From Cellvibrio zantedeschiae (GTDB taxonomy: Bacteria; Pseudomonadota; Gammaproteobacteria; Pseudomonadales; Cellvibrionaceae), in assembly GCF_014652535.1 (NCBI RefSeq), contig NZ_BMYZ01000005.1, forward strand, positions 62,001 through 126,000: a stretch of DNA of 64,000 nt, written 5' to 3'. The notes beneath the pieces are model-generated. The model was not told the DNA's origin and ran no database searches. It saw only the letters and a list, made by a program, of their open reading frames with translations. The position numbers were made by a program, and so were the translations under genes. Below are positions 34,871-43,726 of the stretch, piece after piece (within the stretch, counting starts at the first letter, position 1; each line of letters begins with the position of its first letter).

Positions 34871-35194
34871 TTACTCTTTACTTTTGCCCTTTCCTCTCTT
34901 CCGAAAACAGGAAATAGCCGCACCACACAAACCACCGATAACAAATAAAAATGGCCCAATAATCACTCCAAGCAAAACCATATAGGCTATAGCTGATTCC
35001 AATCCAGCTTCGGCAGCCCCGTGCATGAATGAAAATCTATTGAACAATCCAAATATAAAGGAAGTAACCAACAAGAAGAGTACACAAAGCGCACCTGATT
35101 TTGCAGCAACTTTCAGATAGCCTGTTTCTTTTAATACGAATACCAAAAAAGCGATAAAGATACAGGCAAATGTTATTAGTACGAAATGATTCAT
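34871..35194 (-). CDS. Small three-span membrane protein
   Basis: A 107-residue hydrophobic protein with three predicted helices (about residues 3-20, 29-47 and 62-88) and a basic tail FRKRGKGKSKE, so the C-terminus is probably cytoplasmic. The ATG at 35194 has an AAGGAA site; an earlier in-frame ATG adds eight non-hydrophobic residues. Like its neighbour it is AT-rich. The gap to the upstream halogenase-family gene is 56 bases. No family is recognised. Confidence 0.65.
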   Translation of the reverse strand: MNHFVLITFACIFIAFLVFVLKETGYLKVAAKSGALCVLFLLVTSFIFGLFNRFSFMHGAAEAGLESAIAYMVLLGVIIGPFLFVIGGLCGAAISCFRKRGKGKSKE

Positions 35195-35250
35195 TAAAGT
35201 TTCCTTGTGAAGGATCACACTACCTGTATTGCAGGGATATTTATTAAGGT

Positions 35251-36759
35251 TTAATCATCTACCAAGTTTTGCCGTAAAAATTCATCGTGCGTGGGCAAAT
35301 TTTTTACCATGGATTGAATTGCCTGCCGCGCCATTTTTAGCGTATCGCTAATTTCCTGGTAATCCATGTTATCTACACGCGGGCAGTATTTGTTGGGACG
35401 AATGCCCATGCCTTCGAATACGGATTGCCAGCTGGTACTGCGGAATAATTCATCGGTACCTTCGCGTACTAAACCATGGCCTTTAAAGAGTGCGATACGC
35501 TCTTGTAAAGATTCTGGTAACTCCATATTTTTACAAAAGCGCCAGAAGTCTGTGTCTTCGCGCTGTGTCGTGCAGTAGTGCAGCACAATAAAATCGCGCA
35601 CTTCTTCAAAGTCTGCCGTCATACGGCGGTTGTACTCTTTGATTAAGGTTGGGTCACAATCACGGTCGGGGAAGAAGCGCAAAAAGAAATCCATGCCGCG
35701 TGCAATTAAATGGATGGATGTTGATTCCAAAGGTTCAACAAAACCGGATGCCAAACCGAGCGAGAGGCAATTTTTCTCCCACATATTTTTGCGGCGACCG
35801 GTAGCGAAAGGAATTACGCGCGGATCGTTAATACGCGGCGCATCTAGATTTTTTAGCAGTGTGGATTTTGCTTCAGCGTCTGTACAAAATTTACTGGAAT
35901 ATACATAACCGTGACCGGTGCTGTTGCGCAGCGGAATTTTCCAACTCCAACCTGCTTTGCGCGCAGTGGCAGTTGTGTAGGGCGGACGCTTTTCCTGCGC
36001 TTCGGTTTTTACAACTACTGCGCGGTCACAGGGTAAATATTTTGACCAATCTTCAAAACCAACACCGAGCGTTTTCTCAATCAAAAGCGCTTTAAAGCCG
36101 GTACAGTCGATAAAGAAATCACCATGGATTTCTTTGCCGTCTTTCATGATTAATTTTTCAATATTGCCGCTGTCAGTTTGCGTGACTTTTTCGACGGTTC
36201 CCTCTGTGCGTTTTACACCACGCTCGTAAGCGTAACCGCGCAAATATTCTACGACTAATTTTGCATCCAGATGAACCGCATAACTTGCGCCGCCAATCGG
36301 TGTGTTTTGTAATTGCGTCGGCCAGAAGAAACGTTCTTGCTCCGCCATCACCGAGCAGGGTGAAAAGTCTTGCAGTGGCGATGTGTCGCCTTGCATGGTG
36401 GCTTTTAACCAGCATTGATAAAAATCGTGCGAGCCAATGCGTTTGCCGATAACACCGAAGGGATGGAAATAGGATTCGTTTTTTTGTCGCCAGTCGATAA
36501 ATTTAATGCCGAGTTTGAAACAGGCCTGCGTATTTTGCACAAATTGTTGTTCGTCGATGCCGAGGTTTTGGATCAATCGTACAACGGGAGGAATTGTAGA
36601 TTCACCGATACCGATTGTGCCCAAATCATCTGACTCAACCAATTCGATTTCGCACAAATTGGATTTGAGGTGATAGGACAACATGGAAGCTGCAATCCAG
36701 CCTGACGTACCGCCACCCACAATCACGATTTTTTTTATTGGATTAATACTGCTTGTCAT
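35251..36759 (-). CDS. Tryptophan halogenase family flavoprotein
   Basis: A 502-residue FAD-dependent enzyme of the tryptophan-halogenase fold. It has the dinucleotide motif VIVGGGTSGWIAA (13-25), GIGESTIPPV (50-59), the catalytic-Lys position in CFKLGIKFIDW (K82) and the diagnostic W-x-W-x-I-P (WSWKIP, 271-276). The substrate-site Glu motif is GFVEPLEST. All residues needed for hypohalous-acid chemistry by analogy with PrnA are present. In Cellvibrionaceae and relatives such genes are common and often sit beside TonB-receptor genes; none is here, nor is a flavin reductase. The substrate may be something other than free tryptophan. Confidence 0.9.
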   Translation of the reverse strand: MTSSINPIKKIVIVGGGTSGWIAASMLSYHLKSNLCEIELVESDDLGTIGIGESTIPPVVRLIQNLGIDEQQFVQNTQACFKLGIKFIDWRQKNESYFHPFGVIGKRIGSHDFYQCWLKATMQGDTSPLQDFSPCSVMAEQERFFWPTQLQNTPIGGASYAVHLDAKLVVEYLRGYAYERGVKRTEGTVEKVTQTDSGNIEKLIMKDGKEIHGDFFIDCTGFKALLIEKTLGVGFEDWSKYLPCDRAVVVKTEAQEKRPPYTTATARKAGWSWKIPLRNSTGHGYVYSSKFCTDAEAKSTLLKNLDAPRINDPRVIPFATGRRKNMWEKNCLSLGLASGFVEPLESTSIHLIARGMDFFLRFFPDRDCDPTLIKEYNRRMTADFEEVRDFIVLHYCTTQREDTDFWRFCKNMELPESLQERIALFKGHGLVREGTDELFRSTSWQSVFEGMGIRPNKYCPRVDNMDYQEISDTLKMARQAIQSMVKNLPTHDEFLRQNLVDD

Positions 36760-36839
36760 TTGTGTTTTGCCGCTCTCGCTGAATCAACTACTGAAATAAA
36801 ATTGTTATCAAAAACATAAGAATCTTTGCGCATAGATTT

Positions 36840-37775
36840 TTACCAACTGGCGTTTTCCACTAACAAACCGGAGCTGCTAGTGTCATGTGCAGTGGTGAAT
36901 TGCCAGGTACAAGCTTGAATTGCGCGGCGCACTGCATCAATCGCTTTATGACGTGGAAAGCTCGCGCGCCAGGCAAGGGAAATTTTTCGTTTTGGCTGCC
37001 CTTGTAAAGGTCTTGTCGACAAAGCTTGCGCAGAAAAAAGCGCGGAGCTGGTGGCCGACGACGGTAAAATACTAACGCCTAAACCAAGCGCGATCATGTG
37101 GCGCAACGTATCCAGACTACTGCATTCAATGCTGTTGTTTTGCGCCGCTGGATAAACCGCCAACATTTGTGTGCGCAGGCATTGTTTATCGCTTAGCAGC
37201 AAAAAAGTTTGATCTTCAAGATCATTCAATCCGATGGATTTTTTGGCCGCTAATGGATGGTTGAGCGGCATCACTAATTGCAAAGGCTCGCTGTAAACTT
37301 CCTGGCTGACAATATCTGCTTCGGTAAAAGGCTGGGAGATTAAGATGGCATCCAGCTCGCCAGTGCGCAGTTTTTCGCGCAAGTCGCTGTTGTAGCCTTC
37401 ATAGCAAGTTAACGAGAGTTGGTTTGCGATCAACCGCAATGAGGGAATCAGCTGGGGCAGGAGCGAGGGGCCGAGAGTAAAAATTGCGCCCAATTTCAAC
37501 TCGCCAGACAACTGATCTTTATCGGCCGCGGCCAGAGCGGTAATCGCATCAGCCTGACTTATCACGCGCTGGGCTTGGGCAATAATCTGTTCTCCCATTT
37601 GGGTTGCCCGAATACCGGATTTACTGCGCTCAAACAGCAGCACCCCCAAATTATCTTCCAGCTTGCGCACCGCCATACTCAAAGCTGATTGGCTGATATT
37701 GCATAGCTCGGCCGCACGACCAAAATGTTGGGTTTGCGCAAGGGTTACCAGGTAGCGAAGTTCAATCAGGGTCAT
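36840..37775 (-). CDS. OxyR-like LysR-family regulator lacking the second redox cysteine
   Basis: A 311-residue LysR-type regulator whose closest relative by sequence is OxyR. It has the N-terminal helix-turn-helix (RYLVTLAQTQHFGRAAELCN), then LGPSLLPQLIPSL, DKQCLRTQ and SSLDTLRHMIALGLGVSILP. C199 is at the exact E. coli OxyR position, but the partner C208 is Tyr here; the next Cys is C218. It is divergent from a cation:proton antiporter gene, with a LysR-box-like site in the gap. It may be a peroxide sensor with altered chemistry or may respond to another signal. Confidence 0.88.
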   Translation of the reverse strand: MTLIELRYLVTLAQTQHFGRAAELCNISQSALSMAVRKLEDNLGVLLFERSKSGIRATQMGEQIIAQAQRVISQADAITALAAADKDQLSGELKLGAIFTLGPSLLPQLIPSLRLIANQLSLTCYEGYNSDLREKLRTGELDAILISQPFTEADIVSQEVYSEPLQLVMPLNHPLAAKKSIGLNDLEDQTFLLLSDKQCLRTQMLAVYPAAQNNSIECSSLDTLRHMIALGLGVSILPSSATSSALFSAQALSTRPLQGQPKRKISLAWRASFPRHKAIDAVRRAIQACTWQFTTAHDTSSSGLLVENASW

Positions 37776-37846
37776 AAGGTTCTGCTAAATACGAAATTTC
37801 TATTTACAGGATGGCCGGAAAGCCGCAGCCAGTCTACTCCCGAATG

Positions 37847-37865
37847 ATCAATAGGTAAAATTGAT
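37847..37865. promoter_or_regulatory. LysR-type box between the OxyR-like gene and the antiporter
   Basis: ATCAAT and ATTGAT form an inverted repeat with a 7-base spacer and contain T-N11-A, about 75 bases upstream of the regulator start. A second inverted repeat, GCATTCC/GGAATGC, lies at 37927-37946. Either could bind the adjacent regulator. Confidence 0.45.
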
Positions 37866-38043
37866 TAGGTTTGAATTGAGGTGTTTTCTGTCATTCCTGT
37901 ACAAATGGCGACTCTCCTTTGATCCGGCATTCCATGGACGGAATGCTCGCTTCTCCTACCAGAGATAGAAATGGAGAAATTCAGGAGTGCACGTGCAAGA
38001 CCAAGTAAAAACACACATTAAAAAATAATAAGTCGGTGATCTT

Positions 38044-39324
38044 ATGACAAATGCTCAACTTTCAGTCCATTTTTTCCTCCAGATGCTTGTCATCCTGGCT
38101 ACCTGCCGTGGAGTTGGCTGGCTCGGTAAAAAATTCCTTAACCAACCCCAAGTCGTCGGCGAGATGATTGCGGGTGTACTGCTTGGCCCAACCCTGTTTG
38201 GCCTGCTCGCTCCGGAATGGCAAAAGGCCCTTTTCCCAAAAGAATCTATCAGCGTACTTTACGTATGTGCCCAGGTAGGTGTAGGTCTTTACATGTTCAT
38301 TGTGGGCTTAGGCTTCCGCAAGGATCACTTTAAAGCCAACGCCGGCGCTGCCGCCGCTGTGTCTATTTCGGGTATGGCTGCTCCATTCGTTGTAGCAATC
38401 ATGATCACACCTTGGTTGATGACTATTCCAGGCCTTTTCTCTGATAAAGCTACCCAGTTCAACGCCACCTTATTTATGGGTGCAGCGATTGCAATTACTG
38501 CGTTCCCCATGTTGGCACGTATTATTCACGAGCGTGGTTTAACCAACTCCAAGCTTGGCACCTTGTCGCTTTCAGCAGGCGCTATTGATGATGCTGGTGC
38601 CTGGTGTGTATTGGCCATCGTATTAGCCAGCTTCGGTGCCGGTGCTTCTTTAGCCATCACAACCATTGTTGGCGGCGTGATTTTCGCCAGCGTGGTATTG
38701 CTACTTGGCCCACGTCTGTTCGCTCCATTGGGTCGTATCGTTGAGCGCGAAGGTAAAATCACCCCCAACGTATTGGGCATTACTTTGATGGCATTTATGT
38801 TGTCTGCCTTTGTTGCGGATGGTATTGGCTTGCACGCTGTATTCGGTGGCTTCTTGCTCGGTACCGTAATGCCACGCGGCAAGTTTGTTGAAGAATTGAA
38901 AAAGCAAATCGAGCCATTCGCTGTGGTTATCCTTTTACCAACCTTCTTCACCTTCTCTGGCCTCAACACCTCTTTGACCATGATCAATAACGTTGAATTG
39001 GTGTTGATCGCGCTCGCAGTATTGGCTGGCTCTATTATCGCTAAAGGCGGCGCTTGCTACGCAGCAGCTCGTTTGTGCGGCCAGGACAATCGTACCGCTC
39101 TGGGCATTGGCGCTTTGATGAACTCACGCGGCTTGATGGAATTGATCATCATCAACATTGGCTTGCAAAAAGGCGTAATTGGCACTGGCCTCTTCTCTAT
39201 GCTGGTATTGATGGCAATTGTCACTACCTTGATGGCATCACCTCTGTTTGAATATGTTTACGGCAAAAAGGCTCGCGAAACAGGTGAGCTGGATGCACTA
39301 GACCCCAGTGCAGCAAACGCCTAG
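38044..39324 (+). CDS. Cation:proton antiporter (CPA2/Kef type)
   Basis: A 426-residue integral membrane protein with about 12 spans and a CPA2-family core. Blocks such as VGEMIAGVLLGPTLFGLL, MFIVGLGF, ITAFPMLARIIHERG and SAGAIDDAGAWCVLA (acidic ion-site Asp pair) are typical of Na+/K+:H+ exchangers. There is no C-terminal TrkA-N domain, so it is not a full KefB/C. It is divergent from the OxyR-like gene and probably its target, which would link ion or pH balance to stress. A strong terminator follows the stop. Confidence 0.92.
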   Translation: MTNAQLSVHFFLQMLVILATCRGVGWLGKKFLNQPQVVGEMIAGVLLGPTLFGLLAPEWQKALFPKESISVLYVCAQVGVGLYMFIVGLGFRKDHFKANAGAAAAVSISGMAAPFVVAIMITPWLMTIPGLFSDKATQFNATLFMGAAIAITAFPMLARIIHERGLTNSKLGTLSLSAGAIDDAGAWCVLAIVLASFGAGASLAITTIVGGVIFASVVLLLGPRLFAPLGRIVEREGKITPNVLGITLMAFMLSAFVADGIGLHAVFGGFLLGTVMPRGKFVEELKKQIEPFAVVILLPTFFTFSGLNTSLTMINNVELVLIALAVLAGSIIAKGGACYAAARLCGQDNRTALGIGALMNSRGLMELIIINIGLQKGVIGTGLFSMLVLMAIVTTLMASPLFEYVYGKKARETGELDALDPSAANA

Positions 39325-39373
39325 TAATCCCGCTGTTCCAAGAACAGCTTCTGGACAACCCCCAGAAAACTTT

Positions 39374-39397
39374 AGCCGCCTTTAAGGCGGCTTTTTT
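39374..39397 (+). terminator. Terminator of the antiporter gene
   Basis: AGCCGCC/GGCGGCT stem with a 5-base loop, followed by six T, about 50 bases after the stop codon. Confidence 0.88.
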
Positions 39398-39598
39398 ATG
39401 GGCACAATTTATGACCATCCTGTCACGCCTATCTTCATCTCGGCACCTAAATGTCGATTTTCTTTACAAAAATATTTCAGCCCCACTAATTTTGTGACCA
39501 GCATCACACTAAAATCAAGGGATTACGCGCCTTGGTATAGCTTTTGCTCACTTCTTAGTCAGTTGTTTTCAATGCCATTTAATATCGGGATTAACCAA

Positions 39599-40426
39599 AT
39601 GCCATCCATAAAAAACCTCGCTCTCGTTGTCATTGCCAGCCTGTTTGCTGCCGAAACCTTTGCTGCTCCTATTAGCATCACCCTTACCAGCCCAACCTCA
39701 AGAACGGGGGTGGACTCAGATTCTGCTTATGCAATGAGTTATAACTATGTTAAGCCCGAAGTAAGCTTAAATTTGACCGGTTGGACTTATGGTGTAACAG
39801 AAACAGTAGTGAACGACACTTGTAAAACCTGGAAACCAAAAACCAAAACTACGCCCAAGACCTGTATTGCCTGGAATACTAAAACCACAAAAACCCCAGA
39901 CAACAAAGCTAAACAAGTGCTGGTTGGCAATTTCGGTTCAAGTAATGGGATTGGCGTTGAGAAGGCTAGCACTCCAAACCATGCAATGGACAACGAAGGC
40001 GGTTACTTCGATATGGTAATGCTGTCTTTCAGCAGCTTAGTGACCTTGAACAGCATTGACTTAGGTTGGATTTCGAACGATAGCGATGTTTCTATCCTGG
40101 CCTTCAATGGTACTCCGGGCCAGTTATCACCTGCGGGCAAAAGCTGGGAAAGCCTGTTAGGCAATGGCTGGCAATCAGCTGGCAACTATTACAATGTAGG
40201 TAGCAGCCCTAAAACCGTTAACCCATTAAACATTACGTCTCAATATTGGTTAATTGGTGCTTACAATCCTTTACTGGATAGCATCACTAAAGACACCAAT
40301 ACCGATTATTTTAAGCTGCAAGGCATTAAAGTGACCAAAGTGGTAAAAGTACCTGAGCCAAGTGCATTGGTATTGTTAGGTCTTGGTTTATTGAGCCTGG
40401 TGGCTGTACGTCGCCGCAAAATCTAA
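39599..40426 (+). CDS. PEP-CTERM sorting-domain protein
   Basis: A 275-residue exported protein. The ATG at 39599 (MPSIKNLALVVIASLFAAET) gives a proper signal peptide cleaved after FA; starts further upstream would bury it behind about 60 non-signal residues. The body is Thr/Asn-rich and beta-like, with one paired cysteine segment (DTCKTWK and TCIAW). The C-terminus VPEPSALVLLGLGLLSLVAV, then RRRKI, is a standard PEP-CTERM signal. An exosortase encoded elsewhere should process it. The body resembles the exosortase-dependent surface protein XDP1 type in size and NEGG/DMVMLSF motifs, but that is tentative. Confidence 0.85.
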   Translation: MPSIKNLALVVIASLFAAETFAAPISITLTSPTSRTGVDSDSAYAMSYNYVKPEVSLNLTGWTYGVTETVVNDTCKTWKPKTKTTPKTCIAWNTKTTKTPDNKAKQVLVGNFGSSNGIGVEKASTPNHAMDNEGGYFDMVMLSFSSLVTLNSIDLGWISNDSDVSILAFNGTPGQLSPAGKSWESLLGNGWQSAGNYYNVGSSPKTVNPLNITSQYWLIGAYNPLLDSITKDTNTDYFKLQGIKVTKVVKVPEPSALVLLGLGLLSLVAVRRRKI

Positions 40427-40440
40427 TCAATCCGGTTAGT

Positions 40441-40477
40441 AAAAAGGGCGCTTTGAATTATCAAAGCGCCCTTTTTT
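40441..40477. terminator. Bidirectional terminator between the PEP-CTERM gene and aroE
   Basis: AGGGCGCTTTGA/TCAAAGCGCCCT stem with a 4-base loop, an A run before and a T run after. It ends both converging genes. Confidence 0.9.
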
Positions 40478-40481
40478 ATGT

Positions 40482-41312
40482 TTACTTTTTTTCGCTCAGT
40501 TGTCGTCGCAGCGCTGTGATAACCGGTACGACCTCCGGGCGAATATGTCGCCACAGATAAAAAGCTTCTGCTGCCTGACCAACCAGCATGCCCAAACCAT
40601 CGGCGATTTTTGCCGCGCCATTTTCCAATGCCCATTTCAAAAACACGGTTGGCTCGGCACCGTACATCAAGTCATAGCAATAAGCATTGGGGTTTAACAA
40701 ATCCGCAGGTAGGGGCGGTAGGTCTCCGCTCAAGCTTGTTGATGTACCGTTAATAATCAAATCGAATTTTTCGCCTGCCAGCTGCTCGAAACTGCTCGCT
40801 TTCACATCGCCCAAATCATGAAATTCTGCAACCAGTTCTTCGGCTTTGGAGAGGGTACGATTCGCAATCACTACCTGGATTGGGTGCTCCGCTAACAGCG
40901 GCTGTAAAATTCCGCGCACCGCTCCGCCAGCGCCCAAAATCAACACACGCTTACCTTGAATCTCCCAGTCAAGGTTGTGCATGTCGTGCACCATACCTAT
41001 GCCGTCGGTGTTATCGCCCAGGATTTTGCCATCGGTTTGTAGCGCCAGAACATTAACCGCACCGGCTCGCTGCGCGCGTGGCGTTAACTCCTGCGCAAAA
41101 CCAAATGCTTCCACTTTAAAAGGAATGGTGACATTCAAACCTTTGCCGCCCTGCGCAAAAAATGCCTGGACGGTTTTTACAAATTCATCCTCAGCCACCA
41201 GCTGTTTCGCATAATGCAAATCCTGCCCCGTTTGCTCGGCAAACTGGCGATGAATAGCGGGGGATTTGCTGTGGTTGATGGGGTTGCCAAATACAGCGTA
41301 TTGATCGGTCAT
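40482..41312 (-). CDS. aroE: Shikimate dehydrogenase (NADP+)
   Basis: A 276-residue enzyme reducing 3-dehydroshikimate to shikimate in aromatic amino-acid synthesis. It has YAVFGNPINHSKSPAIHR (substrate-binding Ser pair), NVTIPFK with the catalytic Lys, DNTDGIG with the catalytic Asp, and the Rossmann motif GAGGAVRG. The start is placed at the ATG 41312; a further-upstream ATG adds 12 residues not found in AroE. It is next to hemF, as in Pseudomonas (hemF-aroE order). Confidence 0.97.
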   Translation of the reverse strand: MTDQYAVFGNPINHSKSPAIHRQFAEQTGQDLHYAKQLVAEDEFVKTVQAFFAQGGKGLNVTIPFKVEAFGFAQELTPRAQRAGAVNVLALQTDGKILGDNTDGIGMVHDMHNLDWEIQGKRVLILGAGGAVRGILQPLLAEHPIQVVIANRTLSKAEELVAEFHDLGDVKASSFEQLAGEKFDLIINGTSTSLSGDLPPLPADLLNPNAYCYDLMYGAEPTVFLKWALENGAAKIADGLGMLVGQAAEAFYLWRHIRPEVVPVITALRRQLSEKK

Positions 41313-41402
41313 AGGAATCCAAAATATCGATGCAGCACAAGCAGTCACCCCTTTTAAGGGATGACAGGATTAGCCAATAAGCATGCTGCTTTTATCGGGA
41401 AT

Positions 41403-42368
<966 letters not shown>

Positions 42369-42416
42369 CTAGAAAGCGCTAAGCCCGGAATTTGATGTAT
42401 ATCATCCAGCCTGTAA

Positions 42417-42986
42417 TTAACCAGCGCGTACTACTTCGCCGGTCATCAGATCGCGAATTTCGGAAGGATTTGCGCGCTTACCAACGGCACCCGAGGTAAT
42501 TGCATCCAGCTCATCGCCAAAGTATCGGTGAACATCAAAACCTGTACGCGCAGGAGGGCGACCCTGGGTATTGCAAGAAGTAGATACTATAGGTGCTCCG
42601 AAAGCGCGGCTAAGGCCGGCAGCCACCGGGTGATCCGTCACACGCAGGGCAACGCCAGTGTAATCGCCAGTTATCCACTTGGGCGCAATACCGTTATTAG
42701 GTACCAGCCAAGTCACGGGACCGGGCCAGGTTTTTTTGATACGTTGCCGCTGAATATCGTTCAAATGATAGATAAAAGGTTCGAACTGGCTGATATCTGC
42801 CGCCAACAGGATTAAACCTTTATTAACAGGACGCTGTTTCATGTCCAATAACGCCATAACCGCGTCTTCATTGAAAGGGTTACAACCCAAACCCCAAACC
42901 GCTTCCGTCGGATAGGCGACAACGCCGCCCTGCCACATTTGTTTAGCCGCATATTGAACACGGGGATTTAACGACCAATTCATCAT
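42417..42986 (-). CDS. tsaC: Threonylcarbamoyl-AMP synthase (TsaC/YrdC)
   Basis: A 189-residue enzyme that makes threonylcarbamoyl-AMP for the t6A modification at position 37 of ANN-decoding tRNAs. Motifs are GGVVAYPTEAVWGLGCNPF, KRPVNKGLIL-type (read MKQRPVNKGLI), WPGPVTWL, VALRVTDHP and STSCNTQGRPP. I start at the ATG 42986; a start 44 codons upstream has an Arg-rich extension not found in the family. It lies upstream of hemF on the same strand, as in pseudomonads. Confidence 0.96.
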   Translation of the reverse strand: MMNWSLNPRVQYAAKQMWQGGVVAYPTEAVWGLGCNPFNEDAVMALLDMKQRPVNKGLILLAADISQFEPFIYHLNDIQRQRIKKTWPGPVTWLVPNNGIAPKWITGDYTGVALRVTDHPVAAGLSRAFGAPIVSTSCNTQGRPPARTGFDVHRYFGDELDAITSGAVGKRANPSEIRDLMTGEVVRAG

Positions 42987-43221
42987 AAAAAGCGCCTTAA
43001 AAGTAGATGTTGGCAATCTACCGAAATAAGGGCCGCAAGGGAACCTGGGAACACGGCTTTCGCCAAGATTCAGCGTCCGGCGTTTACGAAATTCAAACTC
43101 AATATCTTTAAGGCTCAAAGCAAACCATACAAATACTTGGGTAATATTGCGTAAAAATGGTTGTGCTTACTGTGAATCAGCGTAATTTTCAAAATCCTAA
43201 CTATTAATACCCGGAGCAATA

Positions 43222-43629
43222 ATGACTACTACTCGCCGTAAATTCCTTACCGCCGGTGCTGTTACCGGTGCCGCACTTGCATCAGCAGGCACTTTGGCTG
43301 CGGCTCCCAACACCGCGCCTAAACTCTTGCACCATGTTTTTTTCTGGCTCAAGAACCCCAACTCCGCCGCCGACCGCGCCAAATTAATTGCCGGTGTTAA
43401 ATCCCTTGCAGCTATTGAAACTGTACGCAGCATCCATGTGGGTGTTCCGGCATCGACGGAAAAACGCGATGTGGTCGATAACTCTTACCATGTATCTGAA
43501 TTGCTAGGTTTTGATGATGTAGCGGGTCAGGATGCCTATCAAGTGCATCCGCTGCATAAAAAGTTTGTCGATGAACATCAACATTTGTGGAGCAAAGTGG
43601 TGGTGTATGACGCGATGAAAGTGGATTAA
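43222..43629 (+). CDS. Tat-exported Dabb (stress-responsive A/B barrel) protein
   Basis: A 135-residue protein with a twin-arginine signal (TTRRKFLTAGAVTGAAL, then an Ala-rich cleavage site near residue 28). The mature part has the ferredoxin-like Dabb fold signature LLHHVFFWLKNP and the late HPLHKKFVDEHQHLWSKVVVYD. Dabb proteins bind hydrophobic ligands or act as small cyclases or dimeric stress proteins; no specific role can be given. It stands alone on the plus strand between tsaC and the convergent dprA. Confidence 0.88.
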   Translation: MTTTRRKFLTAGAVTGAALASAGTLAAAPNTAPKLLHHVFFWLKNPNSAADRAKLIAGVKSLAAIETVRSIHVGVPASTEKRDVVDNSYHVSELLGFDDVAGQDAYQVHPLHKKFVDEHQHLWSKVVVYDAMKVD

Positions 43630-43672
43630 GGGCTCGCTGGATTTTTACTACTTGTAAAAAATCGCGTTAGAA

Positions 43673-43702
43673 AACCCCGCTGCGGCGTTCCGGAGCGGGG
43701 TT
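43673..43702. terminator. Hairpin between the Dabb gene and dprA
   Basis: AACCCCGCT/AGCGGGGTT stem with a 12-base loop between converging genes. No strong T run follows, so termination efficiency is uncertain. Confidence 0.6.
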
Positions 43703-43726
43703 ATAAGCGTGCTAGATATAAATCAC

